Source: Pseudomonas sp. CHM02 (GTDB lineage: Bacteria; Pseudomonadota; Gammaproteobacteria; Pseudomonadales; Pseudomonadaceae). From it: a stretch of DNA of 64,000 nucleotides. Location: positions 1 to 64,000 of the forward strand of contig NZ_JFCA01000026.1 in the NCBI RefSeq assembly GCF_000612585.1, in the 5' to 3' direction. Below are positions 17,475 to 26,239 of this stretch, piece after piece. How positions within the stretch are numbered: position 1 is the first letter of the stretch; each line of letters starts with the position of its first letter. The translations under genes and the position numbers were made by a program. The notes below the pieces were generated by a model. The model saw only the letters and a program-made list of their open reading frames with translations. It did no database searches and was not told where the DNA came from.

Positions 17475-17565
17475 CTGTGGGAGCCGGGCTTGCCCGCGAT
17501 AGCATCACCTCGGTACTCCTGCAAAACCGAGGCGTGTGCATCGCGGGCAAGCCCGGCTCCCACAG
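17475..17565. repeat. REPIN of the GGGAGCCGGGCTTGCCCGCG type
   Basis: A 26-base arm at 17475-17500 is repeated exactly in reverse complement at 17540-17565, and an inner CCTCGGT/ACCGAGG pair lies between. This is a different REP class from the one at 9253. Confidence 0.88.
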
Positions 17566-17573
17566 AGAAGCTG

Positions 17574-18548
17574 TCAGAAGAGTTTCAGGGGTTCTTCGTT
17601 GAGGGCCGAGAGTTGCTCACGCAACGCCAACACCTGATCGCCCCAATAACGCTCGCTGCCAAACCATGGAAAGCTGTGGGGGAACGCCGGGTCATCCCAG
17701 CGACGCGCCAGCCAGGCGCTGTAATGCATCAGGCGCAGGGCGCGCAAAGGTTCGATCAGCGCCAATTCACGCGGATCGAAGTCGTGGAACTCCTGATAGC
17801 CGTCCATCAGTTCCGACAGTTGGCCCAGGCATTCCTGACGATCCCCGGCGAGCATCATCCACAGGTCCTGCACTGCCGGGCCCATGCGGCAGTCATCCAG
17901 GTCGACGATATGGAACATCTCGTCACGGCACATCATGTTGCCGGGGTGGCAGTCGCCGTGCATGCGGATGTTTTTGTGCGGTGTGGCCTTGTACACCTCT
18001 TCCACACGCTTGAGCAGGTCGCGGGCAACGGACTCGTAGGCCGGCAGCAGGCTCTTGGGAATGAAATTGCCTTCCAGCAGCGTGGTGAGGGAGTCGTGAC
18101 CGAAGTTCTTCACGCCCAGGGCTTCACGGTGTTCGAACGGGCGCGTGGAGCCCACCGCATGCAGACGACCGAGCAGTTGCCCAAGACGGTAAAGCTGATC
18201 GAGATTGCCTGGCTCCGGTGCACGGCCGCCACGGCGGGGGAACAGGGTGAAACGGAAACCGGCATGTTCGAACAGGCTTTCGCCGTTGTGGATAAGTGGC
18301 GCAACCACCGGCACTTCGCATTCGGCCAGCTCGAAGGTAAAGCGGTGCTCTTCGAGAATCGCCTCGTTGGTCCAGCGCTGCGGGCGATAGAACTTGGCGA
18401 TCAGCGGTTCCGAGTCTTCGATGCCCACTTGATAGACGCGGTTTTCGTAGCTGTTGAGCGCCAGCACACGAGCATCGCTGAGGAAACCGATGCTTTCGAC
18501 AGCGTCGAGTACCAGGTCGGGGGTGAGTGTTTCAAACGGGTGGGCCAT
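17574..18548 (-). CDS. srkA: Stress response serine/threonine kinase SrkA (YihE)
   Basis: The 324-residue protein has the aminoglycoside-phosphotransferase-like kinase fold: catalytic loop IRMHGDCHPGNMM (Asp near 203, Asn near 208) and metal-binding VDLDDC. Length and N-terminus (HPFETLTPDLVLDAVES) match SrkA. E. coli SrkA counters toxin- and ROS-driven death during envelope stress. It is a single gene. E. coli has dsbA beside it; no dsbA is seen here. Confidence 0.92.
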   Translation of the reverse strand: MAHPFETLTPDLVLDAVESIGFLSDARVLALNSYENRVYQVGIEDSEPLIAKFYRPQRWTNEAILEEHRFTFELAECEVPVVAPLIHNGESLFEHAGFRFTLFPRRGGRAPEPGNLDQLYRLGQLLGRLHAVGSTRPFEHREALGVKNFGHDSLTTLLEGNFIPKSLLPAYESVARDLLKRVEEVYKATPHKNIRMHGDCHPGNMMCRDEMFHIVDLDDCRMGPAVQDLWMMLAGDRQECLGQLSELMDGYQEFHDFDPRELALIEPLRALRLMHYSAWLARRWDDPAFPHSFPWFGSERYWGDQVLALREQLSALNEEPLKLF

Positions 18549-18618
18549 GCGAACTCCTGCGCGCAGCAGGGCGCCGCGTCCGGCCGGGTATGGTATCAGT
18601 GATAGGAGGTGACTGTGC

Positions 18619-18713
18619 TGTGGTGAGCGGGCTTGCCCCGCGCTGGGTTGCGTAGCGGCCCCAGAAAAACGGGAGCGCTACGCACTCCAGCGCGGGCAAG
18701 CCCGCTCACCACA
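18619..18713. repeat. REPIN, GTGGTGAGCGGGCTTGCC class
   Basis: The arm TGTGGTGAGCGGGCTTGCC begins at 18619 and its reverse complement ends at 18713. It is the same class as the copy at 9253, with a shorter and different loop. It fills the gap between srkA and phoX. Confidence 0.85.
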
Positions 18714-18721
18714 AGGCCCGA

Positions 18722-20620
18722 TCAGGCCCCGACGATACCGCCGTCATCCCTACGAATCGCCATCACCGACGAGCGCGGCTTGCCGTTCGGCAGATGCTCC
18801 GGCCAGGTTGAACCGCCCGTTTCGCCAGGGTGCTGGATCCCCACAAACAACGTCTTCTGATCCGGCGAGAAGCTGATGCCTGTGACCTCACAGGCCACCG
18901 GCCCGACCATGAAACGGCGAATTTCCCCGGTGGACGGGTCGGCGCAGAGCATCTGGTTATTGCCCATCCCCGCGAAGTCACCGGCATTGCTGTAGTCGCC
19001 GTCGGTGAGAATCCACAAGCGGCCGGCCTTGTCGAAACCCAGGCCATCGGGGCTGTTGAACATGTTCTGCGGGTTGATGTTCGACGAGCCGCCCTTGGGC
19101 GAACCTGCGTGGACGCCGGGGTTGCCGGCCACCACAAACAGGTCCCAGCTGAATTCGCTGGCGCCGTGGTTATCGGCGTCGGCTTTCCAGCGCAGGATCT
19201 GGCCGTAGACGTTTTTTTCGCGCGGGTTGGGCCCGCCCACCGGCTGGCCGTCCTCACCGCGCTTGGCATTGTTGGTGAGGGTGCAGTAGACTTGGCCATC
19301 GGTGGGGCTGACCACGATCCATTCCGGACGGTCCATGCGCGTGGCTTTCACTACGCTGGCAGCGAGGCGCGCGTGGATCAGCACTTCGGCCTGGCTGGCA
19401 AAGCCGGTGCTGGCGTCGATGCCGTTCTTGCCGTGCGTCAACTCGACCCATTGGCCCTTGCCCTTGGGGTGGTCGGCGTTGCCGTCGCCCGCGTCGAAAA
19501 TCGCCACGTACAACGTGCCGTGGTCGAGCAGGTCTTTGTTGGCCTTGGGGTTCTTGTGGTTGATCTTGTCGCGGCTGACGAACTTGTAGATGAACTCGCC
19601 GCGCTCGTCGTCGCCCATGTACACCACGGCGCGGCCGTCATGGGTTTCGGCCAGGGCAGCGTTTTCGTGCTTGAAGCGGCCCAGGGCGGTGCGCTTGACC
19701 GGCGTGGACTGCGGGTCGAACGGGTCGATTTCCACCACCCAGCCATGGCGATTGAGTTCGTTGGGGTTCTTGGCGATGTCGAAGCGCGGGTCGTGCGGGT
19801 GCCAGTTGATGTCCTTGCTGGCCGCCACCACGCCATAGCGCTTCTGTCCGGCGTCGAAGGTTTGCTGTGGGTTGCTGCTGCCGAAGCAGTCAGTGAAGTT
19901 CTCTTCGCAGGTCAGGTAAGTGCCCCACGGCGTCTTGCCGTTGGCGCAGTTCTGGAAAGTACCGAGGGCCTTCTTGCCGGTTTTGTCGGCGCTGGTTTTC
20001 AGCCAGGCGTGGCCGGCGGCGGGACCGCTGAGACGGATCGGCGAGTTGCCGTGGATGCGCCGGTTGTAGCGCGAGTCCTGCACGAACTGCCAGGTGTCGC
20101 CCTTGCGCCGCACTTCGATCACCGACACGCCTTCGCTGGCCTGGGCCTTGTGCACGTCTTCGGCCGATTGCGGCGCGCCGCCGTGGGCGAAGAGGTAGCG
20201 GTAGTTGGTGTATTCGTTGTTGATCGCCATCAGCGCGCGGTTGTCGTCGCCGGGGAAGGCGAACAGGCTCATGCCGTCATTGTTGTCGCCGAACTGCTGT
20301 TCCTGGGCCTTGGCCGTGCCGTTGCCGGACGGGTCGAAGGCCGGTGCGCTCTTGCTCAACGGCTGGCCCCAACTGATCAGCACCGAGGCGCTGTAGCCCG
20401 GCGGCAAGGTGATGGCGTCGCTGGTGGCGGCGGCGATGCTGGTAAAGCCCAGCAGCGGGCTGGCGCTGGCGGCGTTGACGGCCAGGGCGCTGCGGGTCAG
20501 CAGGTTGCCGCCGAGGAACATCGCGGCACCGCACAAGGCACCGGCGCCGATGAAGCGGCGGCGGGTGAGGCCAACCATCTGTTCAAGGTCGGTGGCTTGG
20601 TTTTCTTCTAATAGGCTCAT
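18722..20620 (-). CDS. phoX: PhoX-family alkaline phosphatase, Tat-exported
   Basis: The 632-residue protein starts MSLLEENQ and has a twin-arginine signal (LTRRRFIGAGALCGAAMFLGG, about 16-36), so it folds in the cytosol before export. It belongs to the PhoX/DUF839 beta-propeller family, which uses iron and calcium to free phosphate from organic esters. The active-site regions FTDCFGSSNP (catalytic Cys/Thr area), GRFKHENAAL and GRLWILTDGD are present. A PHO-box-like site lies 44-61 bases upstream of the start. It follows modE closely in the same orientation, but its own promoter is likely. Confidence 0.93.
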   Translation of the reverse strand: MSLLEENQATDLEQMVGLTRRRFIGAGALCGAAMFLGGNLLTRSALAVNAASASPLLGFTSIAAATSDAITLPPGYSASVLISWGQPLSKSAPAFDPSGNGTAKAQEQQFGDNNDGMSLFAFPGDDNRALMAINNEYTNYRYLFAHGGAPQSAEDVHKAQASEGVSVIEVRRKGDTWQFVQDSRYNRRIHGNSPIRLSGPAAGHAWLKTSADKTGKKALGTFQNCANGKTPWGTYLTCEENFTDCFGSSNPQQTFDAGQKRYGVVAASKDINWHPHDPRFDIAKNPNELNRHGWVVEIDPFDPQSTPVKRTALGRFKHENAALAETHDGRAVVYMGDDERGEFIYKFVSRDKINHKNPKANKDLLDHGTLYVAIFDAGDGNADHPKGKGQWVELTHGKNGIDASTGFASQAEVLIHARLAASVVKATRMDRPEWIVVSPTDGQVYCTLTNNAKRGEDGQPVGGPNPREKNVYGQILRWKADADNHGASEFSWDLFVVAGNPGVHAGSPKGGSSNINPQNMFNSPDGLGFDKAGRLWILTDGDYSNAGDFAGMGNNQMLCADPSTGEIRRFMVGPVACEVTGISFSPDQKTLFVGIQHPGETGGSTWPEHLPNGKPRSSVMAIRRDDGGIVGA

Positions 20621-20663
20621 CTCAGGCTCCCTGCGGTTTTTGCAGACACCATAAGGAGCGGGC

Positions 20664-20681
20664 GTGACGAAATTGTTGCAG
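20664..20681 (-). promoter_or_regulatory. PHO-box-like site upstream of phoX
   Basis: On the minus strand the site reads CTGCAAC-AATT-TCGTCAC: two seven-base halves four bases apart, each matching five of seven positions of the CTGTCAC-type half-site bound by PhoB. The spacing is exact. It lies in the 79-base gap between modE and phoX. Confidence 0.55.
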
Positions 20682-20699
20682 TTTGAATACGCGAAGCGG

Positions 20700-21464
20700 C
20701 TACACCGGCGTACCGAGCAGCACATTGCTCGGTGCGAATTGCACCTGGATCGCCTGGCCCTCGGCGGCGCCCAGGGCCTTGAGTGCGTCGGGCTGCGCCA
20801 GGGCGCATAAAACCTGGCCGTTGGGCAGGGCGATGCGGACTTCGCTGGGGCCGTCGTCGGCGTCGAGAATGGCGTCGACGGTGCCGCTCATGCAATTGTG
20901 TCCAGGTGTTGCAGAGTGTTCGGCCGCCAGCAATTCCAGCCAGCCGGCCTTGATCAGCGCGAACACTTCCACGCCGGTTTCCAGTTCCAGCCGTTGTGTG
21001 CTGTTGTGGGTGATCTGCGCATTCAGGGTCAATCCGCCAGCCAGTTGCAGGCGGATCAGGTCGTTACGGCCATGCTGCTCGATGGCGATGACCTGGCCGT
21101 GCAGTTGATTGCGCGCACTGGTACGCAGCATCAAGCGCCCCAGCAGGTTGAAGTCGCTGGCCGCTTCATCGGAGCCCAGCACTTCGGCCTGCAACACTTG
21201 CAGGCGCTGGTAAAGACGCAACACGCGCTCACCTTCGGTCGTCAGTCTGGCGCCGCCGCCGCCCTTGCCTCCCACGCTGCGTTCCACCAAGGGCTTTTGC
21301 GCCAGATTGTTCAGCTCGTCGATGGCATCCCACGCCGCCTTGTAACTCAAGCCTGCGCTTTTCGCTGCGCGGGTGATGGAACCCTGCTCGGCGATATGCG
21401 CCAGCAGGGCAATGCGCTGGGGGCGACGGATGATGTGTTGGCTGAGAGAGGTCGGCAGAGACAT
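20700..21464 (-). CDS. modE: Molybdate-responsive regulator ModE
   Basis: The 254-residue protein has an N-terminal winged helix (IALLAHIAEQGSITRAAKSAGLSYKAAWDAI, 18-55), the Gly-rich turn GGKGGGGARLT, and two molybdate-binding TOBE/mop repeats (about 125-190 and 198-254). The domain set is that of full-length ModE, which represses molybdate uptake genes when molybdate is bound. The modABC transport genes are not in this window, so the regulator stands apart from its usual targets. The start at 21464 (MSLPTSLSQHI) fits the family. Confidence 0.9.
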   Translation of the reverse strand: MSLPTSLSQHIIRRPQRIALLAHIAEQGSITRAAKSAGLSYKAAWDAIDELNNLAQKPLVERSVGGKGGGGARLTTEGERVLRLYQRLQVLQAEVLGSDEAASDFNLLGRLMLRTSARNQLHGQVIAIEQHGRNDLIRLQLAGGLTLNAQITHNSTQRLELETGVEVFALIKAGWLELLAAEHSATPGHNCMSGTVDAILDADDGPSEVRIALPNGQVLCALAQPDALKALGAAEGQAIQVQFAPSNVLLGTPV

Positions 21465-21522
21465 GTGGATACGCTTCGATGTGATGGGCTGAACGTTGCG
21501 GGCAAGGTGGGCCGGAGTCAAG

Positions 21523-22260
21523 TCAGCTGCCGGGTTTGGGCGTGCGCGCCAGGCAGTACACGTCGACCTGGCGTGCACCAGCGTTCATTAACAACCGCGC
21601 CAGGCTGTGGGCGGTGGCGCCGGTGGTCAGCACATCGTCCACCAGGGCCAGGTGACGGCCCTGCACCTGGGCGTCGGGCGCCAGGGCGAAGGCGCCGAGC
21701 AGGTTGCGCTTGCGGGTCTTGGCGTCGAGGGCTTGCTGGGCAACGGTTTCATGGGGGCGTAACAACAGGTGTTCATCGTAGGGGATGTGCAAGTCGTTGC
21801 TGAGCCAGCGCGCCAGCATCAACGCCTGGTTATAGCCGCGCTCGCGCAGGCGCTTGCGGGCCATGGGCACCGGCAGCAGGCAGTCGGGCCGTGCGAGTTC
21901 AGTGTTGTCGAGGCGGTGTTGCAGGTGTTGCGCCAACAGCCGTGCAAGCATCTGCCCGAGGGGCCAGCGTGCCTGATGCTTGAAGCGGCTGATCAGGCTG
22001 TCGATGGGAAAGCTGTAGGTCCAGGGCGCGATCACCTGTTTAAAGGCCGGTGGTCGTTGCTGGCATTGGCCACAGATCAAACCCTCCATGGGCAAGGGCA
22101 GGGCGCACACGTCACAGCGCTCCATCAGCCATGGCAGTTCTGTTTCGCAGGCGTTGCACGCACAATCGGCGGAATCTGTCGTTTCATCACAGATTAAACA
22201 GGTCTGTATGTTTTTTAGCCAGATGTAAACCTTGTGTTTGTGGTTGGGTTGACAGTGCAT
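21523..22260 (-). CDS. ComF family phosphoribosyltransferase-like protein
   Basis: The 245-residue protein starts with a zinc-finger-like set of paired Cys (CLIC, CNAC, CDVC, CGQC, residues 21-75). A type I phosphoribosyltransferase fold follows, with the PRPP loop LALVDDVLTTGAT near 200. ComF/GntX proteins assist DNA uptake or use of DNA as a carbon source in some bacteria. The role in Pseudomonas is not defined. It is divergent from bioB, as in other pseudomonads, with 92 bases between. Confidence 0.9.
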   Translation of the reverse strand: MHCQPNHKHKVYIWLKNIQTCLICDETTDSADCACNACETELPWLMERCDVCALPLPMEGLICGQCQQRPPAFKQVIAPWTYSFPIDSLISRFKHQARWPLGQMLARLLAQHLQHRLDNTELARPDCLLPVPMARKRLRERGYNQALMLARWLSNDLHIPYDEHLLLRPHETVAQQALDAKTRKRNLLGAFALAPDAQVQGRHLALVDDVLTTGATAHSLARLLMNAGARQVDVYCLARTPKPGS

Positions 22261-22352
22261 GAATCTTCCTTAAATATGCCGAGCATCCGTGTCGTGCCTG
22301 TGGGTATTGCCCTTCCCACAGCGCTTGCCAAAGCATAATCAAGGAATCGCCC

Positions 22353-23408
22353 ATGAGCGCCAGCACCACTGCCACTTTGCGTCACGATTGGTCCCTCGCC
22401 GAAGTCAAAGCGCTGTTCGTGCAGCCCTTCAATGACCTGCTGTTCCAGGCGCAGACCGTGCACCGCGCGCATTTCGACGCCAATCGTGTGCAAGTGTCGA
22501 CGCTGCTCTCGATCAAAACCGGTGCCTGCCCGGAAGATTGCAAATATTGTCCGCAGTCGGGTCACTACAACACCGGCCTGGAAAAAGAGAAGCTGATGGA
22601 AGTGCAGAAGGTCCTCGAAGAGGCTGCCCGCGCCAAGGCCATCGGTTCGACCCGTTTCTGCATGGGTGCCGCCTGGAAGCACCCGTCGGCCAAAGACATG
22701 CCCTACGTGCTGCAGATGGTCAAAGGCGTGAAGGCCATGGGCCTGGAAACCTGCATGACCCTCGGCCGTCTCGACCAGGAACAGACCGAAGCCCTGGCCC
22801 AGGCCGGCCTCGACTACTACAACCATAACCTCGACACCTCGCCGGAGTTCTACGGCAGCATCATCACAACCCGCACCTACAGCGAGCGCCTGCAAACCCT
22901 GGCCTACGTGCGTGATTCGGGGATGAAGATCTGCTCCGGTGGCATCCTCGGCATGGGCGAGTCCCTCGATGACCGCGCCAATTTGCTGATCCAACTGGCC
23001 AACCTGCCGGAGCATCCGGAATCGGTGCCAATCAACATGCTGGTGAAGGTCGCGGGTACGCCGCTGGAAAACGCCGAAGACATCGACCCGTTCGACTTCA
23101 TCCGCATGCTTGCCGTGGCGCGCATCCTGATGCCGCAGTCCCACGTGCGCCTCTCGGCCGGCCGTGAGGCGATGAACGAACAGATGCAGGCCCTGGCGTT
23201 CTTTGCCGGTGCCAACTCGATCTTCTACGGGGACAAGTTGCTGACCACCGCCAACCCGCAGGCCGACAAGGACATGCAACTGTTCTCGCGCCTGGGCATC
23301 CTGCCGGAAGCGCGCGAAGAGCACGCCGATGAGGTGCATCAGGCGGCAATCGAGCAGGCGTTGGTGGAGCAGAAGAGCAGCGAGCAGTTCTATAACGCCG
23401 TCGTGTGA
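22353..23408 (+). CDS. bioB: Biotin synthase
   Basis: The 351-residue radical-SAM enzyme inserts sulphur into dethiobiotin, the last step of biotin synthesis. It carries the SAM-binding cluster CPEDCKYC (near 53-60), and Cys residues for the second [2Fe-2S] cluster are in CMGAAWK and ETCMTLG. AAGGA lies before the ATG. It is first in bioB-bioF-bioH-bioC-bioD, separated from bioF by a 120-base gap that holds a single REP element. Confidence 0.97.
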   Translation: MSASTTATLRHDWSLAEVKALFVQPFNDLLFQAQTVHRAHFDANRVQVSTLLSIKTGACPEDCKYCPQSGHYNTGLEKEKLMEVQKVLEEAARAKAIGSTRFCMGAAWKHPSAKDMPYVLQMVKGVKAMGLETCMTLGRLDQEQTEALAQAGLDYYNHNLDTSPEFYGSIITTRTYSERLQTLAYVRDSGMKICSGGILGMGESLDDRANLLIQLANLPEHPESVPINMLVKVAGTPLENAEDIDPFDFIRMLAVARILMPQSHVRLSAGREAMNEQMQALAFFAGANSIFYGDKLLTTANPQADKDMQLFSRLGILPEAREEHADEVHQAAIEQALVEQKSSEQFYNAVV

Positions 23409-23440
23409 TTGAAATGCCATTCCTGTAGGCGCCGGCGTGC

Positions 23441-23487
23441 TGTGGTGAGCGGGCTTGTCCTGCGCTGGGCTGCGAAGCAGCCCCTCC
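23441..23487. repeat. Single REP element between bioB and bioF
   Basis: TGTGGTGAGCGGGCTTGTCC begins at 23441; it is the same class as those at 9253 and 18619 with two changes (CC to TC, CC to CT). It forms CTGGGCTGCGAAGCAGCCC as its own hairpin. It lies in a transcribed spacer, where it could stabilise the bioB end. Confidence 0.8.
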
Positions 23488-23528
23488 GACATTCTCGACT
23501 GAATTAATCCTGTTAAACCGAGGCCAGC

Positions 23529-24710
23529 ATGTCTTTCGATCTCGCCGCGCGCCTCGCTGCCCGCCGTGCCGAACACCTTTATCGCCAACGCCCGCTGCTG
23601 GACAGCCCCCAAGGCCCGGAAGTGGTGGTGGACGGCCAGCCACTGCTGGCGTTCTGCAACAACGATTACCTGGGCCTGGCCAATCACCCGCAAGTGATCG
23701 AGGCCTGGCGCGCCGGTTCCTCCCGTTGGGGTGTGGGCGGCGGCGCTTCGCACCTGGTGGTCGGCCATGCCACGCCGCACCATGAACTGGAAGAGGCCCT
23801 GGCCGACCTCACCGGTCGCCCGCGTGCGCTGCTGTTTACCACTGGCTACATGGCCAACCTCGGCGCAGTCACGGCGTTGGTGGGGCAGGGCGATACGGTG
23901 CTGGAAGACCGTCTCAACCATGCTTCGCTGCTGGATGCCGGCCTGTTGTCCGGTGCGCGCTTCAACCGCTACCTGCACAACGACGCTGCCAGCCTGGCCA
24001 AGCGCCTGGAGAAAGCCACCGGCAATACCCTGGTGGTCACCGACGGCGTGTTCAGCATGGACGGCGACCTGGCAGACCTGCCCGCGCTGGCCCGTGAAAC
24101 CAAGGCCAAAGGCGCCTGGTTGATGGTGGACGATGCCCATGGCTTCGGCCCATTGGGCGCCAATGGCGGTGGGATCGTCGAGCATTTCGGTCTGAGCCAG
24201 GATGACGTGCCGGTATTGGTCGGCACCCTTGGCAAAGCGTTCGGCACCGCCGGCGCTTTTGTGGCCGGCAGTGAAGAGCTGGTCGAAAGCCTGATCCAGT
24301 TCGCCCGCCCGTACATCTACACCACCAGCCAACCGCCCGCCCTGGCCTGCGCGACCTTGAAAAGCCTGGAGCTGCTGCGCACCGAACACTGGCGGCGCGA
24401 GCATCTCAACGCTCTGATCCGCCAATTCCGCCAGGGTGCCGAACAGCTTGGCCTGGACCTGATGGACAGCTTCACGCCGATCCAGCCGATCCTGATCGGC
24501 GACAGCGCCAAGGCCGTGCGCCTGTCGCAGATGCTGCGCGAACGCGGCCTGATGGTGACCGCGATCCGTCCCCCTACCGTGCCGGCCGGCAGCGCGCGTT
24601 TACGCGTGACACTGACGGCGGCCCACAGCGAGGCGCAGGTGCAGCTATTGTTAAACGCATTGGAAGCGTGTTTTCGGTTGTTAGGCCGTTCGGAGCCCGA
24701 CCATGCGTGA
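23529..24710 (+). CDS. bioF: 8-amino-7-oxononanoate synthase
   Basis: The 393-residue PLP enzyme joins pimeloyl-ACP with alanine in biotin synthesis. The Schiff-base Lys is in VLVGTLGKAFGTAGAF (near 236), PLP contacts are in WLMVDDAHGFG, and the substrate loop is GGGASHLVVGH. It starts eleven bases after an AGG-containing site and its end overlaps bioH by eight bases. Confidence 0.97.
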   Translation: MSFDLAARLAARRAEHLYRQRPLLDSPQGPEVVVDGQPLLAFCNNDYLGLANHPQVIEAWRAGSSRWGVGGGASHLVVGHATPHHELEEALADLTGRPRALLFTTGYMANLGAVTALVGQGDTVLEDRLNHASLLDAGLLSGARFNRYLHNDAASLAKRLEKATGNTLVVTDGVFSMDGDLADLPALARETKAKGAWLMVDDAHGFGPLGANGGGIVEHFGLSQDDVPVLVGTLGKAFGTAGAFVAGSEELVESLIQFARPYIYTTSQPPALACATLKSLELLRTEHWRREHLNALIRQFRQGAEQLGLDLMDSFTPIQPILIGDSAKAVRLSQMLRERGLMVTAIRPPTVPAGSARLRVTLTAAHSEAQVQLLLNALEACFRLLGRSEPDHA

Positions 24711-25434
24711 TCGACTGATATTGCTCCCCGGCTGGGGCCTCGGCGTATCGCCGCTGGAGCCATTGGCCGCTGCCTTGCAAGGCCTGGACGAGCACCTGCA
24801 GGTGCAAATCGAGCCGTTGCCCGCGTTGGACTCCAGCGACCTGCATGAATGGCTCGACGAACTCGACGCTACCTTGCCGGACAATGCCTGGCTCGGCGGT
24901 TGGTCCCTGGGTGGCATGCTGGCTTCGGAACTGGCAGCGCGGCGCGGCGAACGCTGTTGCGGCCTGCTGACCCTGGCCAGCAACCCGTGTTTTGTCGCCC
25001 ACGAGGGTTGGCCGAACGCGATGCCCGGCGAGACCTTCGATGCGTTCCTTGCCGGTTGCCACGCGGACTCTCAAGTCACCCTCAAGCGCTTCGGCTTGTT
25101 GTGTGCCAAGGGCGCCGAAGACCCGCGCGGGTTGTCGCGGTTGCTGGTCAGCGGTGCGCCGAATACGCCTTCGAGTGTTCTGATGCCCGGGCTTGAACTG
25201 CTTGCCCAACTCGATACCCGTGAAGCCTTGCTGGCTTATCGCGGCCCACAGTTGCACCTGTTCGCCGGCCTCGACGGCTTGGTGCCCGCCGAAGCCGCCA
25301 GCGCCCTGCTGGCCCTGCTCCCCGATGTTGAAATCGGCCTGATTGAACAGGCCGGCCACGCTTTTCTTCTGGAAGACCCCCACGGTGTTGCGGGGGCGAT
25401 CCAGGCTTTTTTGCATGAGTGCGTCGATGACTGA
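24703..25434 (+). CDS. bioH: Pimeloyl-[acyl-carrier protein] methyl ester esterase
   Basis: The 243-residue alpha/beta hydrolase removes the methyl group from pimeloyl-ACP ester. The nucleophile elbow is LGGWSLGGMLA (Ser near 69). The acid (in LFAGLDGLVPAEA, near 192) and the final His (in QAGHAFLLEDP, near 220) complete the triad. The overlap with bioF and bioC indicates translational coupling. It belongs to the Pseudomonas-type BioH encoded within the operon rather than apart as in E. coli. Confidence 0.94.
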   Translation: MRDRLILLPGWGLGVSPLEPLAAALQGLDEHLQVQIEPLPALDSSDLHEWLDELDATLPDNAWLGGWSLGGMLASELAARRGERCCGLLTLASNPCFVAHEGWPNAMPGETFDAFLAGCHADSQVTLKRFGLLCAKGAEDPRGLSRLLVSGAPNTPSSVLMPGLELLAQLDTREALLAYRGPQLHLFAGLDGLVPAEAASALLALLPDVEIGLIEQAGHAFLLEDPHGVAGAIQAFLHECVDD

Positions 25435-26239
25435 TTTATCCCACGCCCCGCTGCCGGGTGGCTTGCCGGACAAGCGCCTGGTCGCAGCGTCGTTTTCCCG
25501 TGCGGCTGCCAGTTACGACAGCGTTGCCGAATTGCAGCGCGCGGTGGGCAGCCAATTGCTGGCACGTCTGCCGGCTGGCATCGCGCCAAAACGCTGGCTG
25601 GACATGGGGTGCGGCACGGGCTATTTCAGCCGTGTGCTGGGTGAGCAGTTACCCGCCAGCCAGGGCGTGGCGCTGGATATCGCCGAAGGCATGCTTAACC
25701 ACGCACGCCCCTTGGGGGGCGCGCATCACTTCATCGCGGGTGATGCAGAACGCTTGCCGCTCAAGGCTGAAAGTGTGGGGCTGATCTACTCGAGCTTGGC
25801 GGTGCAGTGGTGCGCTAACTTCGACGCGGTACTCAGCGAGGCCTATCGCGTGTTGCAACCGGGCGGTGTACTGGCCTTCGCCAGTCTCTGCGTGGGCACT
25901 CTGGAAGAGCTGCGTGAAAGCTGGCGCGCGGTGGACGGCCTGGTGCACGTCAATCGCTTTCGCACCTTCGAGGCCTATCAACAACTGTGTGCGGGCAGCG
26001 GCCTGCGGGTGGTCAGCCTGGAGCGGCGTCCCCATGTGCTGCATTACCCGGATGTGCGCAGCCTGACCCATGAATTGAAGGCATTGGGCGCGCACAACCT
26101 CAACCCAGGGCGTCCGGGAGGGTTGACGGGGCGCGCGCGGATTGTTGCACTGGTGCAAGCGTATGAGCGGTTCCGCCAGGCCCGAGGCCTGCCGGCGACT
26201 TACCAAGTGGTGTATGCCGTATTGGAGAAACCTTTATGA
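25427..26239 (+). CDS. bioC: Malonyl-ACP O-methyltransferase
   Basis: The 270-residue SAM-dependent methyltransferase caps malonyl-ACP to start pimeloyl assembly. Motif I is RWLDMGCGTGYFSRVLG (about 48-64), motif II LIYSSLAVQWC, and motif III VLQPGGVLAF. The start at 25427 (MTDLSHAPL) gives the usual length. A second in-frame ATG four codons earlier (MSAS) is possible. It overlaps bioH's end and bioD's start (ATGA). Confidence 0.93.
   Translation: MTDLSHAPLPGGLPDKRLVAASFSRAAASYDSVAELQRAVGSQLLARLPAGIAPKRWLDMGCGTGYFSRVLGEQLPASQGVALDIAEGMLNHARPLGGAHHFIAGDAERLPLKAESVGLIYSSLAVQWCANFDAVLSEAYRVLQPGGVLAFASLCVGTLEELRESWRAVDGLVHVNRFRTFEAYQQLCAGSGLRVVSLERRPHVLHYPDVRSLTHELKALGAHNLNPGRPGGLTGRARIVALVQAYERFRQARGLPATYQVVYAVLEKPL

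Noticed and set aside
18830..20611. Long open frame opposite phoX, and similar ones opposite bioB-bioF (22215-24425), rpoD (51975-53789) and the acyl-CoA dehydrogenases
   Set aside because: All are antisense shadows produced by codon bias at the third position; none has family motifs.
22261..22352. Possible riboswitch before bioB
   Set aside because: I see no conserved riboswitch core, and biotin control in bacteria is by BirA-, BioQ- or BioR-type proteins. Only a short hairpin (TGTGGG...CCCACA) is present.
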